From G965207335 sp965207335 (lineage in GTDB: Bacteria > Pseudomonadota > Gammaproteobacteria > PS1 > Pseudothioglobaceae), in the NCBI GenBank assembly GCA_965207335.1, contig OZ242267.1:1240001-1304000 (forward strand): a DNA stretch of 64,000 bases, written 5' to 3'. This document shows, piece after piece, positions 45,349 to 54,145 of this stretch (position 1 is its first letter; every line of letters starts with the position of its first letter). The notes beneath the pieces were generated by a model. It made no database searches, had not been told where the DNA came from, and worked only from the letters and a program-made list of their open reading frames with translations. The position numbers were made by a program, and so were the translations under genes.

Positions 45349-46128
45349 TTATGTGAGACCTTTGCGTTTATATTCTATTATAAGCGGTGCATGGTCTGAA
45401 AAACGCTTGTCTTTGTAAATACTAGCTTTTGTAACACTGTTTTTTAAACTAGCACTTAGCACTTGATAATCAATACGCCAGCCCGTATTATTCTCCCACG
45501 ACCTACCTCTATTTGACCACCAAGTATATTGAAAGTCATTATTGTTGACCTCTCTAAAAGCATCAATAAACCCAACTTTATAAAATAGCTCATCAAGCCA
45601 TGCCCTTTCTTCTGGTAAAAAACCAGAGTTTTTTTGATTACTACGCCAATTTTTTAAATCAATATTTTTATGGGCAATATTCCAATCACCGCAAATTATG
45701 TACTTCCTACCGTCTTTGGCAATACTTTTTAAGTACGGCATAAAATCGTTTTTTAAAAAATCCATTTTTAAATCTTGTCGTTCTTGCTTTGCACTACCTG
45801 ATGGCAAATACAATGATATAACGCTTAAATTGCCAAAATCAGCTTGAATAAATCTCCCCTCATCGTCTATAAAACGCCAATTAGTGCTTTTTATTACCTT
45901 ATCTGGTTTAACCTTACTAAATATTGCCGTGCCACTATAACCCTTTTTTTGTGCACTATGATAAAAAGAATAATATTTCTCTGGGTAAAAGTGTTTATCT
46001 AACTGCTGTTCTTGGGCTTTTATTTCTTGTATGCATACTATATCTGCATTAGTTTGTTGTAAATACTCAAAAAAACCTTTTTTACCAGCAGAGCGAATAC
46101 CATTAACATTAACCGTTATAATTTTCAT
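45349..46128 (-). CDS. xth: Exodeoxyribonuclease III
   Basis: 259 residues. AP endonuclease and 3'-5' exonuclease of base excision repair. Metal and catalytic residues are seen in V-N-V-N-G-I-R, C-I-Q-E-I-K, GDWNIAHKNIDLKNW and the C-terminal SDHAPLIIEY. The last four codons overlap an eleven-base relic of a MITE end (GCAAAGGTCTC in coding sense), so the C-terminus may have been altered by a past insertion. Confidence 0.96.
   Translation of the reverse strand: MKIITVNVNGIRSAGKKGFFEYLQQTNADIVCIQEIKAQEQQLDKHFYPEKYYSFYHSAQKKGYSGTAIFSKVKPDKVIKSTNWRFIDDEGRFIQADFGNLSVISLYLPSGSAKQERQDLKMDFLKNDFMPYLKSIAKDGRKYIICGDWNIAHKNIDLKNWRSNQKNSGFLPEERAWLDELFYKVGFIDAFREVNNNDFQYTWWSNRGRSWENNTGWRIDYQVLSASLKNSVTKASIYKDKRFSDHAPLIIEYKRKGLT
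45354..45366. mobile_element. Relic MITE terminus at the xth stop
   Basis: GAGACCTTTGC is identical to the first eleven bases of the MITE family, with no second end nearby. Too short to exclude chance. Confidence 0.35.
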
Positions 46129-46283
46129 ATTTTGTAAATATTAGTGCTATTAAATTAAGTAATAAAATTTGTCAAGCAACTTAGTAAATATCGCTTGTTT
46201 ATATAGCACTTAATGCTTACAATTCAAAAGCTAATCTTATATTATGTATAATAAGTTAACCTTATACAATATTAAGCACTACT

Positions 46284-46928
46284 ATGGTAAATAGCAACTA
46301 TAAAACAGAGTTTATTGATTTTATAATCAAAACAAAAGCCATTACTTTTGGAGATTTTACTTTAAAGTCAGGTAGAAAAAGTCCATACTTTTTTAATGCT
46401 GGGTTATTTAATAGTGGCGAGTATTTATCTAAACTAGGCGATTTTTATGCTCAGGCTATTATTGACAATAACATAAACTTTAATATTCTATTTGGCCCAG
46501 CATATAAAGGCATACCCCTAGCTAATACTACCTGTATTTCACTGTATAAAAACTTTGGCTTAAATATAAATTACAGCTTTAATCGTAAAGAAGCAAAAGA
46601 CCATGGCGATGGTGGTAGTATAGTAGGTGCAAAACTAAATAACGATATTCTCATTATTGACGATGTTATAACAGCAGGCACAGCAATTAACGAAGTTATG
46701 CACATTATGCACGGCAAACCCGTTACAATTAAAGGGGTAATAATAGCACTAGATAGAAAAGAATACGGCAAAAATAACACCTCAGCCATAGCAGAAATAA
46801 CAAAGCTTTACAATATTCCAGTATTTAGTATTATTACTATATACGATATAATTACCTACCTAAGCAAATCTAATAGCACTAAAGCCCTAACTAGCATTAA
46901 AAATTACTTGAAGTTATATGGTGTTTAA
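46284..46928 (+). CDS. pyrE: Orotate phosphoribosyltransferase
   Basis: 214 residues. Makes OMP from orotate and PRPP. The phosphoribosyl motif is I-L-I-I-D-D-V-I-T-A-G-T-A (about 130-142). TLKSGRKSPYFFNAGLF near the N-terminus and the flexible loop NRKEAKDHGDGG are typical of PyrE. Its stop codon lies in the first unit of a tandem repeat. Confidence 0.97.
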   Translation: MVNSNYKTEFIDFIIKTKAITFGDFTLKSGRKSPYFFNAGLFNSGEYLSKLGDFYAQAIIDNNINFNILFGPAYKGIPLANTTCISLYKNFGLNINYSFNRKEAKDHGDGGSIVGAKLNNDILIIDDVITAGTAINEVMHIMHGKPVTIKGVIIALDRKEYGKNNTSAIAEITKLYNIPVFSIITIYDIITYLSKSNSTKALTSIKNYLKLYGV

Positions 46929-47106
46929 AAAAATACAAAATAATTGCTTAAATACTACATAGTGTTTAAAAAAATACAAAATAATTGCTTAAAACTATAT
47001 GATTTTTTAAAAAAGTGCAACATAATTGCTTAAAATTAGATAATTTTTAAGAAAAATATAAAATAATTACTTAAATACTACATAGTGTTCAAAAAAATGC
47101 AAAAGG
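46921..47106. repeat. Tandem repeat of about 41 bp, 4.5 degenerate units
   Basis: Unit starts at about 46921, 46962, 47002, 47042 and 47084. Each has TTTTTAAAAAAA followed by ACAAAATAATTGCTTAAA. The first two units are nearly identical and later ones diverge. The pyrE stop codon falls in unit one. Between pyrE and the porin promoter there is nothing else. Confidence 0.8.
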
Positions 47107-47201
47107 CTTGCTATATATAGATAAACCGTATGTTATACCATGTATTTATAGACCATAATTATAGTAAATTTCTACAAAAAACAATATTTATTAAAATAAA
47201 T

Positions 47202-47231
47202 TTGTATTATTGGCTAATACTGTGCTACAAT
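47202..47231 (+). promoter_or_regulatory. Predicted promoter of the porin gene
   Basis: TTGTAT (47202-47207), an 18-base spacer and TACAAT (47226-47231) with a TG-n extension. A strong Shine-Dalgarno GGAGG (47249-47253) lies seven bases before the ATG at 47261. Confidence 0.5.
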
Positions 47232-47260
47232 GTGGTTTTTTTAGTAACGGAGGATACAAA

Positions 47261-48294
47261 ATGTCATTTTATAAAATAATACCAGCGGCTATAATTTTGT
47301 TGTTTAGTCATACGACTATTGCAGCATCTTTATATGAGGGGGCGCTTGAGGATCGTATTGCTGATTTAGAACAAGCAATATCAGAAATGGGTAATGCAAT
47401 GAAACACCAGACACACCAAACACACTTTATGGTAGTGTAAGATTGCTTTTAAAAACTCAGGTGAAGGATACTGATGAAAAAAGTGAATTTTCTAATGTAA
47501 GCAGTAGATTTGGCTTTAAAAACAACCGTGATTTAGGTGATGGCTTAACTGGCATGTTCCGCCTAGAATATGGTTTAGATGGTAATTTTGGATTAGCAAA
47601 TAGTAGCACCAGAATTGCTTATGTTGGGGTTAAGGGTGATTTTGGTGATATTCGCCTAGGTAATTCATGGGGTCCTGCTTATAACTTTGTAGGCGGTAAG
47701 GCAGATGTATTTACTAACACTCAAAGCCTAGCATATGATTATCTTGGTACGTATAGAATTAACAATGCAATCCATTATAGCAACAAGGCTGGTAATATTA
47801 AATATCAAGGCGCAGCACAAATAGGACAAGGAGTAGAAAAAACAGGTGTCAATAAATGGATATTTGGTGCTGGTACAGAACTTGCCCCTAAGACTAATAT
47901 TGGTGCTTATTATAATACTGCTGACGCATCAGCAGATGGTGCTGATTCAACAGGATATGGTGTAGGAATAGATTACTCACCAACTAGTGATATTTATCTT
48001 GCCGTCTCTTATTCTGCTGTTAATAGCGATAACGATGCAGATGATGTTACTGGTGTTGACTTTGCCGCTGTTATTGGACTTAGCGGGGTATTAGGTAATG
48101 GCACAACTCTAAGATTTGAATACGGTACTGTCTCACCTGATGATTCTGTTGCTAGTGGTGATATTACAGGTACACAAATTGGCTTACGCCGTCAATTTAA
48201 AAGCTTTAACATGTTTACTTGGGTATATAATTCAGACAGTGATACTACTAGCAATGCAAAAACATATATAGCTGGTGTACGCTACGACTTTTAA
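47261..48294 (+). pseudogene. Outer-membrane porin interrupted by one frameshift
   Basis: The 5' frame gives a signal peptide (MSFYKIIPAAIILLFSHTTIAAS) and a short coiled segment, EDRIADLEQAISEM, then stops at 47440. The rest is in the frame one base earlier: L-Y-G-S-V-R-L-L-L begins at about 47425 and continues as a 16-strand-type Gram-negative porin (FGLANSSTRIAYVGVKGDFG, D-I-R-L-G) to the terminal aromatic D-F at 48294. The shift lies in a CA-rich stretch near 47408-47424. It is explained by one missing base or two extra bases. It could be real inactivation, phase variation by slippage, or a sequencing error, as promoter, SD and terminator are all intact. Confidence 0.85.
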
Positions 48295-48317
48295 GTATTG
48301 GTAAAGTATTTGTAGCC

Positions 48318-48342
48318 TGCCCTCGTTTTTTAAGCGAGGGCA
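48318..48342. repeat. Perfect GC-rich hairpin after the porin
   Basis: TGCCCTCG pairs with CGAGGGCA around a nine-base loop, with no T-tract on either strand. It lies 24 bases after the porin stop and before the main terminator, perhaps protecting the mRNA 3' end. Confidence 0.6.
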
Positions 48343-48383
48343 ACAAAAATAACAAAACATTGTTATTTTAAGATAATTTAAAA

Positions 48384-48427
48384 TCACCGTATAAAGATTA
48401 CTTTTTATCTTTATACGGTGGTTTTTT
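48384..48427. terminator. Strong bidirectional terminator between porin and PfkB kinase
   Basis: A 14-base perfect stem (CACCGTATAAAGAT with its complement) and an eight-base loop, followed on the + strand by GTTTTTT. On the minus strand it is followed by GATTTTAAATT. It lies between convergent genes and should end both transcripts. Confidence 0.85.
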
Positions 48428-48449
48428 CTGTACTACAACAATATTAAAT

Positions 48450-49388
48450 TTACCACAACTTGGTATTGTATTTTTGGTAGTATAATTCTTGTATGCTAGT
48501 TAGACTAAAACTATGGTTTTGAGTACCTTTTACCTCTACTTTTATAGCACCTATTAGGTTTGCTAATCTGGCTGTTGTCTGCCAGTTTAGTTTATTTTTG
48601 ATACCAAAGATAATACCTGCCCTATAAGCATCGCCACATCCTGTTGGGTCAATGGCATTTGCCTTTATACCTTCAATGTTTAAAACCTCGTTTTGTAAGT
48701 AAATATCACAGCCATTAGCACCTTTGGTTACTATTAATGCTTGTACTTGTTTGGCTATTTCTGTTACTGATAGTCTGGAATTTTCTTTTAATAATTCTAG
48801 TTCATAGTCATTTAGCACAATCCATGTAGCCTGGTCTATAAAACTTAGTAATTCGCCTTTGTTAAACATAGGTAGCCCCTGTCCGGGGTCAAAAATAAAC
48901 GGGATATTTAACTCAAACAATGCTCTGGCATGCTCAATCATAGCTCTTTTGCTATCAGGTGCTATTATTGCAATATCAGCATCAATATTAAGCTCTATTA
49001 TATTATTTAAGTGTGCATGCTCCATAGCGCCAGGGTGGAATGAGGTAATTTGATTACCATCAATGTCAGTAGTAATAAATGCTTGAGCGGTATAATGCTT
49101 TGCTATTTCCTTAATATATTTGTCATTAATTTTTAATTTTTTAATTTTGTTTCTATACAGGTTAAAATCACCTCCTACAGTTGCCATAGGGTAAACATTA
49201 TCACCTAAAAGGTGTAAGTTATAACTAATATTGCCAGCACAGCCGCCAAACTCTTTACGCATACTAGGCACATAAAAACATACATTTAATATATGTAATT
49301 TATCTGGCAAAATATGTTTTTTAAAACTATCCTTAAAAAGCATAATACTGTCAAAAGCATAAGAGCCACAGACTAAAGTTTTTTTCAC
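48450..49388 (-). CDS. PfkB/ribokinase-family carbohydrate or nucleoside kinase
   Basis: 312 residues. N-terminal G-G-C-A-G-N-I-S-Y-N-L motif near residue 48 and the C-terminal A-I-D-P-T-G-C-G-D-A-Y-R-A-G anion-hole signature with catalytic Asp. The overall pattern resembles bacterial adenosine kinases of the PfkB family, but the substrate cannot be fixed. Its start overlaps the ispH stop by four bases (ATGA), making it the last gene of an slpA-ispH-kinase operon. Confidence 0.88.
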   Translation of the reverse strand: MKKTLVCGSYAFDSIMLFKDSFKKHILPDKLHILNVCFYVPSMRKEFGGCAGNISYNLHLLGDNVYPMATVGGDFNLYRNKIKKLKINDKYIKEIAKHYTAQAFITTDIDGNQITSFHPGAMEHAHLNNIIELNIDADIAIIAPDSKRAMIEHARALFELNIPFIFDPGQGLPMFNKGELLSFIDQATWIVLNDYELELLKENSRLSVTEIAKQVQALIVTKGANGCDIYLQNEVLNIEGIKANAIDPTGCGDAYRAGIIFGIKNKLNWQTTARLANLIGAIKVEVKGTQNHSFSLTSIQELYYQKYNTKLW

Positions 49389-50311
49389 CTTAATTCCTTT
49401 GGTAATGGGAATATTACATTTTCTTGTATGCCTTTATTTGTTATTACCTCGCTAACTCCAAGTTCTTTTAATCTAGTAATTACTTCTTGTACTAAAACCT
49501 CTGGTGCTGATGCCCCAGCTGTTAGTGCTATATTATTAACACCTAATAGCCATTCTGGTTTTATTTCGTTGTAGTCGTCTATTAAATAAGCTGGTTTGTT
49601 TAGTTTTATTGCTATTTCTTTTAAACGATTTGAGTTTGATGAGTTTGCCGAGCCTAAAACAAATAGCACATCACTTACACTCATAAGCTGTTTTACTATA
49701 TCTTGCCGATTTTGGGTAGCATAACAAATATCATCTTTATTAGGGGGAGTAATATTTGGATATTTTTGTTTTAACTTATCGATAATATCCTGAGTGTCAT
49801 CAACAGATAGCGTGGTTTGGGTGGTATATGAAATACTATCATTATCTGCTAGAGATAATTTATTGACATCGTCAATGCTTTCAATTAAATGAATACTATT
49901 TTCATCCTCACACTGCCCCATAGTACCATCAACCTCGGGGTGATTTGCATGCCCTATAAGAATTACACTTTCATTTTTTGCCCTGCTTCTTGCTACTTCT
50001 TTATGCACCTTAGTAACCAATGGACAAGTAGCATCAAAAATAATAGATTCTTTGTTTAATGCTTCTTGTTTAACCTTTTTAGATACTCCATGAGCACTAA
50101 AAATAACCACAGAATTATTAGGAATATCTGCTATCTCTTCAACAAAAATAGCACCTTTATTTTTTAAGTCATTTACCACAAAACGATTATGGACAACTTC
50201 ATGGCGAACATAAATAGGTGCTCCGTGTTTTTCTAAGGCTTTCTCAACAATATATATAGCCCTTTCAACACCAGCACAAAAACCCCTTGGACTTGCTAAA
50301 AAAATCTTCAC
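49385..50311 (-). CDS. ispH: 4-hydroxy-3-methylbut-2-enyl diphosphate reductase
   Basis: 308 residues. Last step of the MEP isoprenoid pathway, making IPP and DMAPP. The three cluster-binding cysteines are in R-G-F-C-A-G-V, D-A-T-C-P-L-V and D-I-C-Y-A-T-Q-N-R-Q. Overlaps slpA upstream and the PfkB kinase downstream by four bases each, so the three are translationally coupled. Confidence 0.97.
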   Translation of the reverse strand: MKIFLASPRGFCAGVERAIYIVEKALEKHGAPIYVRHEVVHNRFVVNDLKNKGAIFVEEIADIPNNSVVIFSAHGVSKKVKQEALNKESIIFDATCPLVTKVHKEVARSRAKNESVILIGHANHPEVDGTMGQCEDENSIHLIESIDDVNKLSLADNDSISYTTQTTLSVDDTQDIIDKLKQKYPNITPPNKDDICYATQNRQDIVKQLMSVSDVLFVLGSANSSNSNRLKEIAIKLNKPAYLIDDYNEIKPEWLLGVNNIALTAGASAPEVLVQEVITRLKELGVSEVITNKGIQENVIFPLPKELR

Positions 50312-50715
50312 TTTAACACCTCTAAAACTTGAACTTGAAATGATATATTATGTCCTGCTAATAAATGGTTAAAATCCACTAAGACTTTATTATTATCAAT
50401 ATTTTTAATATACCCTAAATACTTATCGCCATTTGGAATATCAAACTCTACACCTAGTCCAACTTTTAACTCGTCTAGGTGTGTAAACTTACTAATATCC
50501 ATAGTTTGTACTGCACTCTCATCGCGATAGCCAAAACCATCTTCAGGACCTAATAAAAATGTCTGAAGTTGGTTTAATTTTGCTGATTTAATACAATTTT
50601 CTAAGCAATAATCTAATTGTTTATCGCCTATTTGAAACTCAAAAGGCTCATCTAAACTAGAATCAATAACAGTCCCGTCGCTATGACTCAACTTAAATAA
50701 TATTTTATAATGCAC
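50308..50715 (-). CDS. slpA: FKBP-type peptidyl-prolyl isomerase, SlpA type
   Basis: 135 residues. N-terminal FKBP half-domain D-G-T-V-I-D-S-S..PFEFQIGD, an inserted flap (GPEDGFGYRDES) and the C-terminal VDFNHLLAGHNISFQVQVLEV strand define the SlyD/SlpA group. The basic context (slpA-ispH) is conserved in Gammaproteobacteria. Overlaps ispH by four bases. A full-length MITE lies ten bases upstream. Confidence 0.94.
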   Translation of the reverse strand: MHYKILFKLSHSDGTVIDSSLDEPFEFQIGDKQLDYCLENCIKSAKLNQLQTFLLGPEDGFGYRDESAVQTMDISKFTHLDELKVGLGVEFDIPNGDKYLGYIKNIDNNKVLVDFNHLLAGHNISFQVQVLEVLK

Positions 50716-50725
50716 AAAAATTTAA

Positions 50726-50889
50726 GAGACCTTTGCATAAATAGGGATGATTAACAGAGCTCTGATTTTTGCTTAATTGATGATATTCTATCAAGCCTGT
50801 CCTAGTTGTTCTAAGGCTGGTTTGATAAAAATTATCAAGTGAGTGAAAAGCGGGGTCCTGATGATTATTCATGTTTGTGCAAAGGTCTC
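50726..50889. mobile_element. MITE-like element, full length (copy 13, 164 bp)
   Basis: Perfect GAGACCTTTGCATAAA; right end TTTGTGCAAAGGTCTC. Flanks TTTAA and TCTAG match at only three of five positions, so this copy may be older. It sits between accD (ending at 50891) and slpA, both on the minus strand. Confidence 0.85.
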
Positions 50890-50890
50890 T

Positions 50891-51736
50891 CTAGTTATTA
50901 GTTAAATGTGATAATAAAGTATGTACTGTATCACGCATATTATGCCTTGTAACTATCATATCAATAGCGCCTTTTGTTAGTAAAAATTCACTTTTTTGAA
51001 AATTTTGTGGCAACTCTTCGCGAACTGTTTGTTTAATAACTAGCGGCCCGGCAAAACCAACCTGAGCATTAGGTTCGGCAATATTGACATCACCAAGCAT
51101 AGCAAAACTAGCCGTAACTCCGCCCATAGTTGGGTCTGTCATAATTGATATAAAAGGGATTTTAGCATCTGATAATAAGCTTAGTGCTAATGCTGTTTTT
51201 GACATTTGCATCAAAGAATACAAGCCCTCTTGCATTCTAGCACCACCACTGGCTGAAAAACATATAAATGGGGCATTATTATCAATACTTTCCCTTACAG
51301 CTTGCAAGAATTTTTCGCCTACAGCAGAGCCCATAGAGCCACCCATAAAACTAAATTCAAATGCACCAACTATAACAGTCATTTCTTTTAATTCGCCCTT
51401 TACTACCACTAAAGCTTCTTTTTCATTGCTTGTTTTTTGGGCGTTAGCATATCTATCCTTGTATTTTTTTTTGTCCCTAAATTTTAAAGGATCAATGCTG
51501 GTTATATCACTAGCAATTTCGGTTTGATTGCTATTTTCGTCTAAGAAAAACTTTAGTCTATCTCTTGCACCAATACGGTTATGGAAGTCACATCTAGGAC
51601 AGGTAAATAAATTATCGGATAGCTCTTTGCTATAAAGTACAGAATCACAAGATTTGCACTTAGTCCACACTCCCTCTGGAATATTTTTTTTGCTAGAACT
51701 TTTTATTGATGGAAGAATTTTTTCAAGCCAACTCAT
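50891..51736 (-). CDS. accD: Acetyl-CoA carboxylase carboxyltransferase beta subunit
   Basis: 281 residues. With AccA transfers carboxyl from biotin to acetyl-CoA. The N-terminal zinc ribbon C-K-S-C..C-P-R-C (about 27-49) is followed by the crotonase-like core with FSASGGARMQEGL and TDPTMGGVTASFAMLGD. trpA lies 14 bases upstream, the conserved trpA-accD order. Confidence 0.97.
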   Translation of the reverse strand: MSWLEKILPSIKSSSKKNIPEGVWTKCKSCDSVLYSKELSDNLFTCPRCDFHNRIGARDRLKFFLDENSNQTEIASDITSIDPLKFRDKKKYKDRYANAQKTSNEKEALVVVKGELKEMTVIVGAFEFSFMGGSMGSAVGEKFLQAVRESIDNNAPFICFSASGGARMQEGLYSLMQMSKTALALSLLSDAKIPFISIMTDPTMGGVTASFAMLGDVNIAEPNAQVGFAGPLVIKQTVREELPQNFQKSEFLLTKGAIDMIVTRHNMRDTVHTLLSHLTNN

Positions 51737-51750
51737 ATTAAATATTTTAT

Positions 51751-52572
51751 TTAGTTGATATTATTATCACTAACAATTAATGCCTTGCTAATACTTTTAC
51801 TTAATTTTGCCACTTCTGTCAGCATTTTACCATTATCATTGCTATACTTTTCAATTAATGCAACTATGGCACTACCAATAATAACAGCATCAGCAATTTT
51901 TGCGACCTCTTTGGCATCTTCTTTATTCTTAATACCAAAACCAACACCAATAGGAATATTAATAAACTTTTGCACCCTAATTAGGCCTGACCTTAACTCT
52001 TCTATATCTAAGTTCGTAGCACCAGTAACACCTTTTAATGCTACAAAATAAGCAAAGCCACTAACCTGTCTTGATATTTGTACAAGCCTAGCATTAGTAG
52101 TGGTTAGTGATACTAAAAATATTAAATCAATATTCTGTTTTGTTAGCTGGGCTTTTAGTCCTTGTGATTCCTCTATTGGCAAATCAACAACCAAAACCCC
52201 GTCAACACCACTTTGTTTAGCTTGCTTGGCAAATATTTTATAGCCAAAGGACTCAATAGGATTTGCATAGCCCATTAATACAATTGCGGTTTTTTTGTTT
52301 GTTTTTCTAAACTCTGCTACTAAGTTTAGTACATCTGATAATGACACTTTATTTATTAATGCTCTTTCGTGGGATTTTTGAATTATAACACCATCTGCCA
52401 TAGGGTCAGAAAACGGCACACCAAACTCCAAAATATCAGCACCATTTGCAACCAATTTGTGTGCTAATGCTAGGCTTTGCTTTAAACTAGGGTCGCCTGA
52501 CATAATAAAGGGGATAAATGCCCTACGATTGAGGCTAGATAAGTCATTAAAAACACTTGCTAATAAAGACAT
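51751..52572 (-). CDS. trpA: Tryptophan synthase alpha chain
   Basis: 273 residues from the ATG at 52572. Cleaves indole-3-glycerol phosphate. Catalytic Glu in I-L-E-F-G-V-P-F-S-D-P-M-A-D-G and Asp in VDGVLVVDLPIEES; phosphate site IGVGFGIK and IIGSAIV. An upstream frame to 52614 adds 14 hydrophobic residues that are not part of the family. trpB is not in the window. Confidence 0.96.
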   Translation of the reverse strand: MSLLASVFNDLSSLNRRAFIPFIMSGDPSLKQSLALAHKLVANGADILEFGVPFSDPMADGVIIQKSHERALINKVSLSDVLNLVAEFRKTNKKTAIVLMGYANPIESFGYKIFAKQAKQSGVDGVLVVDLPIEESQGLKAQLTKQNIDLIFLVSLTTTNARLVQISRQVSGFAYFVALKGVTGATNLDIEELRSGLIRVQKFINIPIGVGFGIKNKEDAKEVAKIADAVIIGSAIVALIEKYSNDNGKMLTEVAKLSKSISKALIVSDNNIN

Positions 52573-52843
52573 AGTAATGCTTAATAAAAAGTGACATTTT
52601 AGCACAAGCAACATATGGTATGTTGTTAGACCTTTTAATTAAAACACAAGACTTACATAAAAATATTTATGTTTATATCACTACTTTTTAACTATGTTAT
52701 TTTTTATTTATAGCAATGATTAAGATATTGCTTTACCATTAATTAATATTTATTTATCCATGAATTACAATCTTATAGTTTAATGCGGTAACCTTTATAA
52801 TTATTCAAGGTATAATGTCATATTATGTATTTTTTAATAGTTC
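52573..52843. other. Divergent intergenic region trpA / reductase
   Basis: No gene seen. Contains a TTTTTAACTATG motif (52685-52696) shared by other gaps and, at 52811-52816, a TATAAT preceded by AAGG, 27 bases before the reductase start, a plausible -10. Confidence 0.4.
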
Positions 52844-53836
52844 ATGTACCAAATTACGAACACCATAAGTGGTAATAATTTTGTCCTTAATAAAGGACAA
52901 ACGGTTTTAGATGCCGCCATGCAGCATGGGGTTAATATACCGTTTGGTTGTCAAAAAGGTGTTTGTGGAAAATGTAAGGCATTAATAATAAGTGGCGAGA
53001 TAGAAAAAAAAGAATTAACACAAGGAATAAGCCAAGTAGATGCCGATGATGGTTTTGCACTAATGTGCCAATGTGAGCCAATTACCGACCTAAATATAGC
53101 CGTTGATGAGCTGGTATCTACCACAGATATAATAAGTAAAACATACCCCTGCAAAGTATTATCTATTAACCTACTAAATGACGATGTAGCAGAAGTTTCT
53201 TTAAAAATACCTAGTATAGATATGATTCAATTTTTATCAGGACAGTATATTGATTTAATCCACCCTAAATTCAAGCCCAGGTCTTTTTCAATAGCAAATA
53301 TACCTAATAATAAAAATATAATAAAACTACATGTACGCTTAGTTGATAATGGAAAATTTACCCACTTTATATTTAAAGAGTTAAAAAAACAAGATTTACT
53401 AAAATTAGACGGACCAAAGGGGAATTTTTATTTACGAGATAGCAATAATCCTATTGTTATGATAGCTGGCGGTACTGGCTTTGGCCCTATAAAATCAATG
53501 ATTGAGTACACACTGATAAACAAAAAAAGATCTATAAAACTATACTGGGGGGTAAGAGGATATAAAGATATTTACAGTGACGAGCCTTTTAAATGGGCAA
53601 AAGAATATAGTAATATAGATTTTATTCCAGTATTATCAGATGCTGATGACAAATGGCATGGTAGAAGCGGCTATGTTCATAATGCAGTATTAGAAGATTT
53701 TACTGACTTATCCAAATACGAAGTTTATGCTTGTGGCAATCCAACAATGGTAAAAATAGCTGCCGAATCTTTTGTTAAAATAGGCTTAAATAAACAAAAC
53801 TTTTATTCTGATGCTTTTGAATTTCAAGAGCATTAA
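52844..53836 (+). CDS. Ferredoxin-NAD(P)H reductase-type oxidoreductase (2Fe-2S + FAD)
   Basis: 330 residues. An N-terminal plant-type ferredoxin domain with C-Q-K-G-V-C-G-K-C-K near residues 35-44 and a further Cys in LMCQCEP is followed by an FAD domain (KPRSFSIANIP) and a NAD domain (MIAGGTGFGPIKSMIEY, then YACGNPTMV). This is the layout of AscD/RfbI-type CDP-glucoseen reductases and of oxygenase reductases. The physiological partner is unknown. It heads a + strand run leading into bolA and dnaA. Confidence 0.9.
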   Translation: MYQITNTISGNNFVLNKGQTVLDAAMQHGVNIPFGCQKGVCGKCKALIISGEIEKKELTQGISQVDADDGFALMCQCEPITDLNIAVDELVSTTDIISKTYPCKVLSINLLNDDVAEVSLKIPSIDMIQFLSGQYIDLIHPKFKPRSFSIANIPNNKNIIKLHVRLVDNGKFTHFIFKELKKQDLLKLDGPKGNFYLRDSNNPIVMIAGGTGFGPIKSMIEYTLINKKRSIKLYWGVRGYKDIYSDEPFKWAKEYSNIDFIPVLSDADDKWHGRSGYVHNAVLEDFTDLSKYEVYACGNPTMVKIAAESFVKIGLNKQNFYSDAFEFQEH

Positions 53837-53848
53837 TAATGTATTATT

Positions 53849-54145
53849 ATGTCAATGGACAATATTATAACTAATAAAATAATATCTGAGTTTAATCCTA
53901 GCTATTATAGTGTTACAAACGAAAGCCATAGCCATGCAGGCCCAAAAACAGAATCACACTATAAGATAGTTATTGTAAGCGATGTATTTAACGAGTTAAA
54001 ATTAATAAACAGACATAGAATGGTTAATAAAATATTTAAAAAAGAATTAGCACAAATTCATGCCCTAGCAATACATACATATACCAAACAAGAATGGAGT
54101 AAAAAAATTACTGCCCCAGAATCACCACAATGCAGCAACAAATAA
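53849..54145 (+). CDS. bolA: BolA family protein
   Basis: 98 residues. H-S-H-A-G-P-K-T-E-S-H-Y-K-I-V and FNELKLINRHRMVNKIFKKEL-H-A-L-A-I-H-T-Y-T are the BolA class-II-like fold with the conserved His used in [2Fe-2S]-glutaredoxin binding. BolA proteins act in iron-sulfur trafficking and envelope stress. The end overlaps the first possible dnaA start by 16 bases. bolA next to dnaA is not common. Confidence 0.93.
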   Translation: MSMDNIITNKIISEFNPSYYSVTNESHSHAGPKTESHYKIVIVSDVFNELKLINRHRMVNKIFKKELAQIHALAIHTYTKQEWSKKITAPESPQCSNK

